From NCBI RefSeq assembly GCF_938028825.1, contig NZ_CALIZP010000017.1, positions 1-64,000 on the forward strand: a stretch of 64,000 nt of DNA, read 5' to 3'. Positions 21,690-29,345 of this stretch are shown piece by piece. The notes beneath the pieces were generated by a model that ran no database searches, had not been told where the DNA came from, and saw only the letters and a list, made by a program, of their open reading frames with translations. Each line of letters begins with the position of its first letter. The stretch's first letter is position 1. The stretch comes from an uncultured Cardiobacterium sp. Its GTDB lineage: Bacteria > Pseudomonadota > Gammaproteobacteria > Cardiobacteriales > Cardiobacteriaceae. The position numbers and the translations under genes were made by a program.

Positions 21690-23468
21690 ATGAGCGCGGA
21701 GTACCTGATGGAACTGATCGCAAAACTCGACGCCGCACCGCACGGCGAGCGTGACGGCCTGGTCTGTGCCGCCGCCGCTGCACTTGGCAAATCCAAAATG
21801 ACGGTGTACCGCATGCTGAAGAAACTGGGCTGGACGTCCGGGCGCAAGACCCGCACCGACCACGGCAAGAGCAGCATCAGTGATGACGCCATCAAGCAGG
21901 TGGCGGCGCTGAAGCGCGCCGCCGACCGCAAGAACGGCAAGGCAATGATGAGCACCAATCTCGCTGTGGAGATTGCCGCCGAAAACGGCATTCTCGATAA
22001 AAACTACCACCCCGCCACCGTCAACCGCGTCCTGCGCGAAAAGGGCATGACGCAGGCGCAGATGCGCCGCGCCACGCCGCATGTGACCCTGGCCACCGCC
22101 CACCCCAATCATATGTGGCAGGTGGACCCGTCTTTCTGTGTGCTCTATTACCTGCGCGACGGCGGCGGCATGGCGGTAATGGACGAGGCGCAATTCTACA
22201 AGAACAAGCCGGACAACTTCGCGAAGATAGCCAGCAAGCGTGTGCTGCGCTATGTCGCGGTGGACCATTGCAGCGGTGCTTTCTACTGCCGTTATTACAA
22301 CGTCCCCGGCGAGAACGCCGAAACGATGTTTGATTTCCTGATGCATGCGATGGGGCCGAAAGACAAGCAGCACAACCCCTTCGAGGGTGTGCCACGCCTC
22401 TTGTACTGGGACAAGGGGAGCGCCAACGGCTCGTCGCTGATTATCAACCTGCTACGCGGCCTCGGCATTGAGTGGCACGCCCACATCAAGGGCAACAGCC
22501 GCGCCAAGGGTAGCGTTGAGAAGCACAACGACATCATCGAGCGCGCCTTTGAATCGCGTCTGGCCTTCACCCACATCCAGTCCATTGAGCAGTTGAATGC
22601 CTGCTGCGAGCAATGGCAACGCCGTTTTCAGGCCGAGCAGCGACACAGCCGCCACGGCATGACCCGCTTTGCCGCATGGCGCAGGATTACGCCGGAGCAG
22701 CTGATTGCCCGCCCACCTTTGGAAATCTGCCGCATTCTCCTCACCAGTGAACCGCAGGAACGCATGGTCGGCGGGAATTACCACATCAGCTTCGCTATTG
22801 ACGGCTACGGCAGCCAGCAATACCGCGTCGCCGACGTGGATAACGTCCGCATCGGCGAGAAGGTGCTGGTGCAGGTCAACCCCTACGCCGCACCGAGCAT
22901 TTGGGTATCGCACCCCGACCGCTTTGGCACGATGCAACGCTATGAAATCGCGCCGCTGGCCAAAGACGCATGGGGCTTCACCGCCGATGCTGTGCCGATG
23001 GACGGACACTTTCAGCAAGCCCCGCTCACCACGACCGACCGCATCCGTCAGGATCTGGACGAACTGGCATGGGGGACGCGCGACCAGCAGGCCATCGACA
23101 AGCTGCGCAACACGAAAAGCGCCCCGGCATTTGGCGGACGTGTGGACACGATGGACTACCTCGGCAAGCCCGCCGCGACACCATCCAAAATCCTGCACAT
23201 GCCGCGCCACGGCAAGCCGCGTCAGGTTGAGCAGACCGCGCCGCAGGTGCTGGATGTCAATCCCGCCTTTGTCCCCGCAGAGGTCAAGCGCGAGGAGCGG
23301 GTGCTGCCCATCATCGAATTCATCCGCTACTGCGCGCGCGAGATGACCATTACCCCGGAACTTAGCGAGGAAATCCGCGCTGCTTACCCGAACGGCCTGC
23401 CGGAAAGCGCTTATGAAGACGCGCTCAAGTGCTTGTTGCAACCGAGCCTGCTGGAGGTGACCGCATGA
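21690..23468 (+). CDS. DDE transposase (MuA-like)
   Basis: The 592-residue protein has an N-terminal HTH (KSKMTVYRMLKKLGWTSGRK), a second HTH near 60-105, and a retroviral integrase-type core with catalytic D147 (WQVDPS), D241 (YWDKGS) and E277 (GSVEKHN). The D-E spacing is 36. A Mu-type beta-barrel domain follows (IGEKVLVQVNPYAAPSIWVS, about 385-450), then a C-terminal tail that would contact the AAA partner. It joins prophage ends to target DNA and drives replicative transposition. ATGA overlap couples it to the MuB-like gene. Confidence 0.92.
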   Translation: MSAEYLMELIAKLDAAPHGERDGLVCAAAAALGKSKMTVYRMLKKLGWTSGRKTRTDHGKSSISDDAIKQVAALKRAADRKNGKAMMSTNLAVEIAAENGILDKNYHPATVNRVLREKGMTQAQMRRATPHVTLATAHPNHMWQVDPSFCVLYYLRDGGGMAVMDEAQFYKNKPDNFAKIASKRVLRYVAVDHCSGAFYCRYYNVPGENAETMFDFLMHAMGPKDKQHNPFEGVPRLLYWDKGSANGSSLIINLLRGLGIEWHAHIKGNSRAKGSVEKHNDIIERAFESRLAFTHIQSIEQLNACCEQWQRRFQAEQRHSRHGMTRFAAWRRITPEQLIARPPLEICRILLTSEPQERMVGGNYHISFAIDGYGSQQYRVADVDNVRIGEKVLVQVNPYAAPSIWVSHPDRFGTMQRYEIAPLAKDAWGFTADAVPMDGHFQQAPLTTTDRIRQDLDELAWGTRDQQAIDKLRNTKSAPAFGGRVDTMDYLGKPAATPSKILHMPRHGKPRQVEQTAPQVLDVNPAFVPAEVKREERVLPIIEFIRYCAREMTITPELSEEIRAAYPNGLPESAYEDALKCLLQPSLLEVTA

Positions 23469-24571
23469 ACCTCGCCGCCATCCTCACCGCCTACGGCATC
23501 AGCCAGCCGCAGCTGGCCGCCGGGATCATGAAATCCGACGGCAAGCCGTACAGCACTGCCGCCATCAACCGCATTGTCCGCCACGGCGAATACCCGAAAT
23601 CCGCTGACCGCGACGCCATCCGCGCACAGATACAAGACCGCCTTGCCGCCCTCGGTGTGACCGAGACCGTGGCATGGCCAACTGAAAAAACCAACACATG
23701 GGAGTACCCGGAAATGCAAGCCTTAACCCAACAAGCGCGGCAGGCCTTCGGCCTTTTTCGCAGCCCGTTTGTGGATGATGTCCAGACCCGCGAGGACGTC
23801 TATTTGAGCGACGAACAGCGCTACATACGCCAAAACATGCTTTTTGCCGCCAAGCAGTCGGGATTCATCGCCATCATCGGCGAATCCGGCGCCGGCAAGA
23901 CCACGCTCAAGCGCGACCTGATCGAGGGCATCAAGCAGGAGAACGAGTCGGTCATCATCATCCAGCCGCAAAGCATTGATAAAACCCGCCTCACCGTCGC
24001 CCACCTGTGCGACGCCATCATTGAGGACGTCTCACAGGGAACGGCCACACCGCGCCGCACGATGGAAGCCAAGGCGCGGCAAATCCAGCGCCTGCTCACC
24101 GACAGCAGCCGTGCTGGCAATAAACACTGTCTCATCATTGACGAGGCGCACGACCTCACCATCGCCATGCTGAAGTACCTCAAACGCTTTTGGGAGCTGG
24201 AAGACGGGATGCGCCGCCTGCTCGGCATCGTCCTCATCGGCCAGCCGGAACTCAAACTGAAGCTGTCCGAACGCAACGCCGACCTGCGCGAAGTGGTGCG
24301 CCGCTGCGAGCAGATTGAGCTGCAGCCACTCAACGCCTACGTTGAGGACTACCTCAAGCACAAATTCAAACGCGCCGGCAAAGACTACGGCGAAATCTTC
24401 GCCGCTGACGCGGCAAGTGGCCTGACCCAGCGCCTGACGCGGCAGAACGGCAAGCAAACCGTCTCCATGCTCTATCCGCTGGTGGTCAACAACACCGTGA
24501 TTTGCGCCCTCAACGAAGCGGCCAAACTAGGCTACCGCCAAGTCACCGCCGATATTTTCAACGCCATTTGA
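23465..24571 (+). CDS. MuB-like AAA ATPase, target DNA activator
   Basis: The 368-residue protein has an N-terminal Cro-like HTH (residues 1-45, GISQPQLAAGIMKSDGKPYS) and an ExeA-type AAA domain. Walker A is GESGAGKT (near 139-146) and Walker B LIIDEAH (near 223-229). A later REVVRRCEQIEL segment looks like a sensor region. By analogy with MuB it polymerises on target DNA with ATP, protects against self-integration and stimulates the transposase. An upstream ATG in frame overlaps the transposase more and is less likely. Confidence 0.88.
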   Translation: MNLAAILTAYGISQPQLAAGIMKSDGKPYSTAAINRIVRHGEYPKSADRDAIRAQIQDRLAALGVTETVAWPTEKTNTWEYPEMQALTQQARQAFGLFRSPFVDDVQTREDVYLSDEQRYIRQNMLFAAKQSGFIAIIGESGAGKTTLKRDLIEGIKQENESVIIIQPQSIDKTRLTVAHLCDAIIEDVSQGTATPRRTMEAKARQIQRLLTDSSRAGNKHCLIIDEAHDLTIAMLKYLKRFWELEDGMRRLLGIVLIGQPELKLKLSERNADLREVVRRCEQIELQPLNAYVEDYLKHKFKRAGKDYGEIFAADAASGLTQRLTRQNGKQTVSMLYPLVVNNTVICALNEAAKLGYRQVTADIFNAI

Positions 24572-24580
24572 GGAGGCCAT

Positions 24581-24805
24581 ATGAATCAAAAAGACCTGGA
24601 AACCGTGCTGCAAGCATGGATAAACGCCTCGCTGGAACTGGCCGCAGTGATGGAGGCGCAAGGCATGACACGCATTGCCCCCGTCCTGCAACTCGCCAGC
24701 GGCAAAGACGGCGAGCTCTCGCTGCGCATCGTTACCCCCGAAGAGGAGGATGAAGATTGGGAAATGGATGACTTTTGGGAAGACGACGAGGAGGGCGACG
24801 CATGA
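24581..24805 (+). CDS. Small highly acidic early protein
   Basis: The 74-residue protein starts after AGGAGG. The N-terminal half is a helix with a WINASLELAAVMEAQGMTR core; the last 25 residues are almost all Asp, Glu, Trp and Phe (EEEDEDWEMDDFWEDDEEGD). Such a strongly acidic tail could mimic DNA, as anti-restriction or anti-nucleoid proteins do. It overlaps the next gene by four bases and directly follows the AAA gene. Function unknown. Confidence 0.65.
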   Translation: MNQKDLETVLQAWINASLELAAVMEAQGMTRIAPVLQLASGKDGELSLRIVTPEEEDEDWEMDDFWEDDEEGDA

Positions 24806-25293
24806 ACCGCGCAGATGCCGAGAAGCAATTGTGGGCGGATTACCGCCGCGCGTTACGAGAGCGCGATTACGACCCGCTCACCCCCTACCACGCAGACCTG
24901 TACCCCCTCGCAAACAAGCTCAACGCCATGCTGACCGATATCCAAAACCGCATGACGTGTGCGCTGCAAATTGCGCAGGGCATACAGGGCGAAGAACCGC
25001 GCGTTGAAGCCGTCCGCAATGAAGGGAAGTGGCAGGGCAGCGTTGTAGAGCTTGCCCTGACCTTTGGTAACAACATCAGGGCGGTGATGAACATCGGCGT
25101 AAGCAGTATCCACAGTCTCTTTTATTACGACAGCACTCTTGTAACCGCCAAAACCAGCCGCTATGCCGACATTACCGCCGGCGACAGCATCAGCATCATC
25201 GCCCACGGTCACCTTGACTGGCTGCGCGGCGAAAACCATGCCCTGCAACAGTATCTGGCCGAGCGTCGTGCCGCTCAGGCTGATTTGCCTTAA
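24802..25293 (+). CDS. Early-region protein, unknown
   Basis: The 163-residue protein begins MNRADAEKQLW. It is mixed alpha/beta with a Tyr-rich start (YRRALRERDYDPLTPYHADL) and a hydrophobic centre (VELALTFGNNIRAVMNIGVS). No motif is recognised. It overlaps the acidic gene and is 35 bases from gam, so it is part of the transposition-support operon. Confidence 0.6.
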   Translation: MNRADAEKQLWADYRRALRERDYDPLTPYHADLYPLANKLNAMLTDIQNRMTCALQIAQGIQGEEPRVEAVRNEGKWQGSVVELALTFGNNIRAVMNIGVSSIHSLFYYDSTLVTAKTSRYADITAGDSISIIAHGHLDWLRGENHALQQYLAERRAAQADLP

Positions 25294-25328
25294 CCGCCCA
25301 TTAAAACCATCTTAACCGGAGACCGAAC

Positions 25329-25850
25329 ATGGCCAAAACCAGCAACAAACGCATCAAGGCGGCAACCCTTGAAACCCCGCAAACCCTTGAGCAAACCCAG
25401 TCATGGATTAAAGAACTCGGCGACACCCAGCGCGAACACGCGCGCGTTTCCGCCGCCCTCAATGACCAAATCGCCGCGCTCACTGAAGAGCACAAGCCCG
25501 CGCTGAACGCACTCGCCGACCGTATCAAAGAACTGCAACAGGGCGTGCAAACGTGGTGCGAAGCGCACCGCGCCGAACTCACCGCCAGCGGCGGCAAGAC
25601 CGTCAACCTGATTACGGGCGAAGTGAGCTGGCGGCAACGCCCGTCATCCATCGCGGTGCGCGGCGCCGAGGCGGTATTGGAAAGTCTGCGTACCCTCGGC
25701 CTGCACCGCTTCATCAGGACGAAAGACGAGGTGAACAAAGAGGCAATGCTCAACGAACCCGAACTGGCGGCGACCGTCGCCGGTGTCAGCGTCATCAAGG
25801 GGAAGGAGGACTTTGCCATTACCCCGTTTGAAGTGGAGACGCAGCAATGA
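25329..25850 (+). CDS. gam: Gam-like host-nuclease inhibitor
   Basis: The 173-residue protein matches Mu Gam: ETPQTLEQTQSWIKELGDTQ, a helical N-terminus, the KTVNLITGEVSWRQRPSSI strand, then FIRTKDEVNKEAMLNEPELA and AGVSVIKGKEDFAITPFEVE. Mu Gam binds DNA ends as a Ku-like dimer and shields them from exonucleases. Position after the transposition genes is standard. It overlaps the next gene by four bases. Confidence 0.9.
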   Translation: MAKTSNKRIKAATLETPQTLEQTQSWIKELGDTQREHARVSAALNDQIAALTEEHKPALNALADRIKELQQGVQTWCEAHRAELTASGGKTVNLITGEVSWRQRPSSIAVRGAEAVLESLRTLGLHRFIRTKDEVNKEAMLNEPELAATVAGVSVIKGKEDFAITPFEVETQQ

Positions 25851-26059
25851 CCGCCGAAGATCAGCTGGGGCTAGCCGAAGCCCAACTGCTCGGATACGGT
25901 CATCATCGTGCAGGATATGGCCTGACGGAGCTGGTTGACGCGATGGGCTTGTCCCTTGCCGAATGGGAACAGCTACAAAGCGACTATGTAATGCCCTATT
26001 TAGACGACGATGATCGCGCCACCATCACGCGTCATCTACGAAGCGAGGCAGTAGTCTGA
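25847..26059 (+). CDS. Small early protein, unknown
   Basis: The 70-residue acidic helical protein contains GLAEAQLLGYGHHRAGYG and a LVDAMGLSLAEWEQLQSDY helix pair that could be an HTH. The position between gam and the following small gene is in the early/middle operon. No family recognised. Confidence 0.55.
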   Translation: MTAEDQLGLAEAQLLGYGHHRAGYGLTELVDAMGLSLAEWEQLQSDYVMPYLDDDDRATITRHLRSEAVV

Positions 26060-26244
26060 TGGGAATCAATCGCGAACACCCGGATTTTAACAGTGCCCTG
26101 AACGCTGCCATTGATGCCGTACAGAAACGAGGTGTGGAAATTAGTGATGTTGAAGCCTTCAAGCGCAATGTCGAGGCAATAGAAATCGTAGATACCCAAC
26201 TACGTTTCAAAATAAAAGACCATGCAGAGGTGCAACAACCATGA
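26059..26244 (+). CDS. Small early protein, unknown
   Basis: A 61-residue protein with a helical ALNAAIDAVQKRGVEISD core and a charged middle. It shares a base with the previous stop and overlaps the following gene by four bases. No motif is visible beyond the helices; it may be a small structural helper of the early operon. Confidence 0.55.
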   Translation: MGINREHPDFNSALNAAIDAVQKRGVEISDVEAFKRNVEAIEIVDTQLRFKIKDHAEVQQP

Positions 26245-26516
26245 CTACCCACATCCATTGCAGCATCACCGAGCAGCCGGAGCTTTTCCACCCGATGCTG
26301 GGTTTCATGGAAAAAGCGCTGGTCGGTTTTGGGCTGACCTATGACCAGGCCAAAGACTTTTGCGGCAGCGTCATCGCCATCGATCTCAAAAGAGACGTGC
26401 AGCACAACGGCGAGCTGGTCTTTACCCGCAACGATGCAGACGGCACCTTCGCCCATACCTTCCTCACGTCACCGGAAGGGCGGGTGATGGACGTGCGCAA
26501 AGAGAGGCTGCCGTGA
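26241..26516 (+). CDS. Small early protein, unknown
   Basis: The 91-residue protein has FHPMLGFMEKALVGFGLTYDQ as a central helix and two strands, GELVFTRNDADGTFAH and GRVMDVRKERL. It is translationally linked to the Zn-finger gene through an overlapping GTG start. No family is recognised. Confidence 0.55.
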   Translation: MTTHIHCSITEQPELFHPMLGFMEKALVGFGLTYDQAKDFCGSVIAIDLKRDVQHNGELVFTRNDADGTFAHTFLTSPEGRVMDVRKERLP

Positions 26517-26986
26517 GAGTACGTTGTCCCTGCTGCGGCGCCACCAACAGCCTGGATGCGCTCATCGCTCACGACGATGCCCGCACCGTGCTGATGCTGC
26601 TGATCAAACTTGGTGGTGAATTACCCTCCCTGACCATGCGCTATCTCGGTCTGTTTCGTCCGGCACAAACCGAGCTGTCCTTTGCCCGCGTGGCCAAGCT
26701 GCTGAATGACCTGCTGCCGGATATGCAGGCGCAGCGCATTGAGCGTGACGGGCGTCTTTATGACGCCCCGCCCGCCGCGTGGGCATGGGCCATGCAGCAA
26801 ACGCTGGCCGCGCGTGATGCCGGGCGCCTCAACACCCCGCTCAAAAACCACGGCTATCTGTATGAAGTGCTGACCGGCTACCGCTCCGCCGATGGGGGCG
26901 TGTCGCCGGTCATGACGGCGACCCCCAACCCGGCGACCCCGCTGACCGGTATCGCCGCCCTCGAAGCTATGAAACGCAGGGGATGA
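26513..26986 (+). CDS. Phage early protein with N-terminal CxxC zinc-binding motif
   Basis: The 157-residue protein starts at GTG 26513, which puts the VRCPCCGA motif at residues 3-10. An upstream ATG in this frame would add a poor segment. The rest is helical, with ARTVLMLLIKLGGELPSL, SFARVAKLLNDLLPDMQ and YLYEVLTGYRS. Proteins with this layout are common between gam and gemA in transposable phages. They have no established role; a single CxxC pair may bind zinc with another partner. Confidence 0.65.
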   Translation: MRVRCPCCGATNSLDALIAHDDARTVLMLLIKLGGELPSLTMRYLGLFRPAQTELSFARVAKLLNDLLPDMQAQRIERDGRLYDAPPAAWAWAMQQTLAARDAGRLNTPLKNHGYLYEVLTGYRSADGGVSPVMTATPNPATPLTGIAALEAMKRRG

Positions 26987-26990
26987 TGAT

Positions 26991-27491
26991 GTGGTGCAAG
27001 AACTGCCCTGCGAAGTCCACAACGCCATCCTCTACGGCCTGCAAAAGCTGGCGGTGTTGCGCCTCGCCTTTGCGCCCAACGAGCGACAACTGCCGGACAC
27101 GGCAATGGTTTGGCTGGAAATGGCCGCGCGCAAAGGTGGCTGGATACCGGATGACGCGGCACGGGTGGAGCACGCCTTTGTCCGTCTTGCTATCGAGCTG
27201 GACAAATGGCCGACGCCGCACCAGTTTTTTGCCTACCTGCCGCCGCGTCCGGTATTGCCGCCACCCGATACCCCCCGCACTGCCGCCGATTACGCCGACG
27301 CTGCGCGTTTCTGGGGCGAAATCGCGCAACAACTGGACTGCCCTCCATCCAAACGCCCCCCACAAATCATCCGCAATGTGGCCGTGTGCGACTTCGCCCA
27401 AGCCGGCAGCGTGACGCACACCATCCTGCAAGACTGGCAACAAGGAGACGAACATGACGAAGAAAAAAGCCGCAGACGTCAAGGCCGCTAA
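26991..27491 (+). CDS. Middle-operon phage protein, unknown
   Basis: The 166-residue protein starts at GTG 26991 (MVQELPCEV). It has an alpha-helical N-terminal half (ILYGLQKLAVLRLAF; EHAFVRLAIELD) and a Pro-rich centre (LPPRPVLPPPDTP), followed by FWGEIAQQLD. It overlaps the next small gene. No domain named. Confidence 0.55.
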   Translation: MVQELPCEVHNAILYGLQKLAVLRLAFAPNERQLPDTAMVWLEMAARKGGWIPDDAARVEHAFVRLAIELDKWPTPHQFFAYLPPRPVLPPPDTPRTAADYADAARFWGEIAQQLDCPPSKRPPQIIRNVAVCDFAQAGSVTHTILQDWQQGDEHDEEKSRRRQGR

Positions 27492-27627
27492 AACCCTCGG
27501 CGCGCTGGTAGTGGAGCTGATGGATGCCGCCCTGACCCTGGGGCGCGATGACCGCAGCAAGGCACTGGTAAAGCTGCGCAACATCACTGCCGCGCTGCAA
27601 GAAGTATGCAAAGACCTGGAGGATTAA
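27454..27627 (+). CDS. Short basic helical protein, unknown
   Basis: A 57-codon gene starts after CAAGGAG, within the end of the preceding gene. The product is Lys/Ala-rich at the N-terminus (TKKKAADVKAAKTLGAL) and ends acidic (QEVCKDLED). The central DDRSKALVKLRNI is helical. It ends one base before gemA, so it is probably co-translated. No family recognised. Confidence 0.5.
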   Translation: MTKKKAADVKAAKTLGALVVELMDAALTLGRDDRSKALVKLRNITAALQEVCKDLED

Positions 27628-27628
27628 C

Positions 27629-28042
27629 ATGTATGCAGGCAACCAATCCGCGCGTATCCATATCGGCAAGAAAAAGCTGGGTATGGACGATGACACCTAC
27701 CGTGCTTTCCTCCTCCGCCTGACCGGCAAGGACAGCAGCAAGCACATGACGATGAGAGAGCGTAGCCGCGTTATCTTTGAAATGACTCACCTTGGCGCCT
27801 TCAAGGACGGACGCCGTCCGCTGACCCGCCAGCAACGCGCCTGCATCGCCAAGTGGTACGACCTGCGCAAAATTGGCGCGATAGTAAGCAAGGACAAATC
27901 CAGCCTGAACCGCTACGTCAAAAAATTCCTGGGCAAATGGAACGTCGCCGATTTGACGGACGAAGAAACCAACAAGCTCTACAACATGCTGGAAGGCTGG
28001 CTGAGTGATGAACGCGCCAAGCGCGGCTTGGGGCAACCATGA
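27629..28042 (+). CDS. gemA: GemA/gp16 family regulator (DUF1018)
   Basis: The 137-residue protein matches gp16/GemA: ARIHIGKKKLGMDDDTYRAF, LTGKDSSKHMTMRERSRVIF and the later RQQRACIAKWYDLRKIGAI (two halves). In Mu, GemA modulates host gene expression and DNA supercoiling. It is followed by mor with a four-base overlap, the normal order. Confidence 0.85.
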   Translation: MYAGNQSARIHIGKKKLGMDDDTYRAFLLRLTGKDSSKHMTMRERSRVIFEMTHLGAFKDGRRPLTRQQRACIAKWYDLRKIGAIVSKDKSSLNRYVKKFLGKWNVADLTDEETNKLYNMLEGWLSDERAKRGLGQP

Positions 28043-28422
28043 GCGGGGACAATTTCAAATGGGGCGTCAGCATCCCCGAACCCCGGTTTGACGTGAGCGG
28101 CGAGTTTTTCGCCGCGCTCGCCGATCACCTCCATGCGATCCTGACGAGCGAGGGCATCACCGAAGCCACTGCCAGCAAAGCCATTCACGAAACGCTGGTG
28201 CGCCTGTCACAGGCATTCGCCGGCGAAAAAATCTACATCACCAAGAATCCGGCCAACTTCGCGCGTTGGCTGTGCGCGTATCACGACCTGCGCTACATGG
28301 ACTACCGCGACGTGGACCGCAAATACGGCTGGAGCCAGGGCTACAGCCTCAAAATCAAAGAGAAGATACAGGCATTGATGCAGCGCCGCACGCAGCTGCG
28401 TCTGCCGATAGAGAAATCCTAA
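28039..28422 (+). CDS. mor: Mor-like middle transcription activator
   Basis: The 127-residue protein matches the Mor/C activator family. It has an N-terminal dimerisation region (helical, DVSGEFFAALADHLHAILTS and ATASKAIHETLVRLSQAFAG) and a C-terminal HTH (MDYRDVDRKYGWSQGYSLK). In Mu, Mor turns on the middle promoter that leads to lysis and late genes. In this window no lysis genes follow; the lysis cassette is 25 kb upstream, so the usual target has been separated. Confidence 0.88.
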   Translation: MSGDNFKWGVSIPEPRFDVSGEFFAALADHLHAILTSEGITEATASKAIHETLVRLSQAFAGEKIYITKNPANFARWLCAYHDLRYMDYRDVDRKYGWSQGYSLKIKEKIQALMQRRTQLRLPIEKS

Positions 28423-28608
28423 ACGAGTCTGATCGCGGCCAAGCGCCGCTGCATGGATAATCCCGCCTCAAGCAAACGGACGACCGGCGCAGTGTGGGGA
28501 CACCGCGCCAGCCCTCACAGCGAAAGCACCGCTGCAAGCAAGGCCCGCTCCTCTCGCGAGAGGGCGGCAAGCCTACAAGAAGAATCTCTACACTTGCAAG
28601 AGATATCC
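28421..28608 (+). promoter_or_regulatory. Region after mor with repeated late-promoter-like motif
   Basis: The motif AAACGAGTCTGATCGCGGC starts in the last codon of mor and matches 16 of 19 bases of the copy before the lysis genes (3468). A GCGGC/GCCGC hairpin follows. A 14-bp perfect palindrome CCTCTCGCGAGAGG lies at 28552-28565. The gap of 186 bp may hold the middle promoter that would have served the next operon. Confidence 0.4.
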
Positions 28609-29043
28609 ATGCCGACCAAAGCAGCGCCGCAACCGCGTCCCATCATCCCGTGGATGGGCGGCAAACGCCGCCTCGCCAAACACCTGCTGCCACTCTTCCC
28701 CGACCATTCCTGCTACATCGAACTCTTTGCCGGCGGCGCAGCGCTATTCTTCATGCGCGAGACGCCTGCCAAAGTCGAAGTGCTCAACGACATCAACGGC
28801 GACCTGACCAACCTCTACCGCGTCCTGCAACACCACTACGACGAATTCATGCGGCAGTTTGCATGGACCCTGACTAGCCGCCAAACCTTCGCTCTGCTGC
28901 AAAGCACCCCTCCCGAAACCCTCACCGACATCCGCGCACTCTTCAAAGCCTTCGAACAATCCCCGCTGCAACTAACCTACACCATGAGCCGGACGAAAGG
29001 AAAAGCACCCAGTGGCGAACTCGTCATCCGGAACTACCGCTAA
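28609..29043 (+). pseudogene. DNA adenine methylase (D12 class), internal deletion
   Basis: The 144-residue product keeps the N-terminal half of a phage Dam (RPIIPWMGGKRRLAKHLLPL and the SAM-binding FAGGAALFF). It also keeps a C-terminal strand block typical of the family end (LTYTMSRTKGKAPSGELVI). The middle, which should hold the catalytic DPPY motif and the target recognition part, is missing in frame. Full-length relatives are about 270-280 residues. The join lies near TLTDIRALF (about residue 110), where both halves of an intact gene have an Asp-Ile-Arg/Gln run. The protein cannot methylate DNA. Confidence 0.75.
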
Positions 29044-29049
29044 CAAAAA

Positions 29050-29074
29050 GAGCCGCCCTCACCGGCGGCCTTTG
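29050..29074 (+). terminator. Terminator-like hairpin after dam
   Basis: The stem GCCGCC / GGCGGC with a six-base loop starts nine bases after the dam stop and is followed by CTTT. The U-tract is weak, but the position suits the last gene of the prophage. Confidence 0.5.
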
Positions 29075-29293
29075 CCAACATTCGCAACAATGTTTCCATA
29101 TTTGCGGATTTCCAAAATCCGATTTATAACGCGTTTCGCCCTGAATTATCACGCGCGGGATTACCGTATCATTTCTGTTTGAAGCGACTATACCAAAATC
29201 AAGAAACAGCCCTCCGCAGGACGGACTTCCGGCCCGCCCTGCGAAAACCGTTTTGTTTCTTGGGACCGGTCTTCGTGCACGATAAAAATGAAT

Positions 29294-29323
29294 CATAAAA
29301 AAACCCGGCGCAAGGCCGGGTTT
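29294..29323 (-). terminator. Terminator of norB
   Basis: On the minus strand the stem AAACCCGGC / GCCGGGTTT with a five-base loop is followed by TTTTT. It lies 20 bases after the norB stop and marks the first secure host element. Confidence 0.85.
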
Positions 29324-29345
29324 ATTGTTGCCGCAATCAAAGCGT

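Larger units (their letters stand above)
29044..29345. other. Prophage right-end candidate region and host boundary
   Basis: No gene is present for 302 bp. A terminator follows dam. Then comes an A/T-richer stretch (29076-29200) with three related words at 29080 (ATTCGC), 29101 (TTTGCG) and 29134 (TTTCGC), which resemble transposase-end repeats. A CGCAGG/CCTGCG hairpin lies around 29211-29243, and the host norB terminator is near 29300. The exact end and the 5-bp target duplication cannot be fixed because the left end lies outside the window. Confidence 0.4.
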
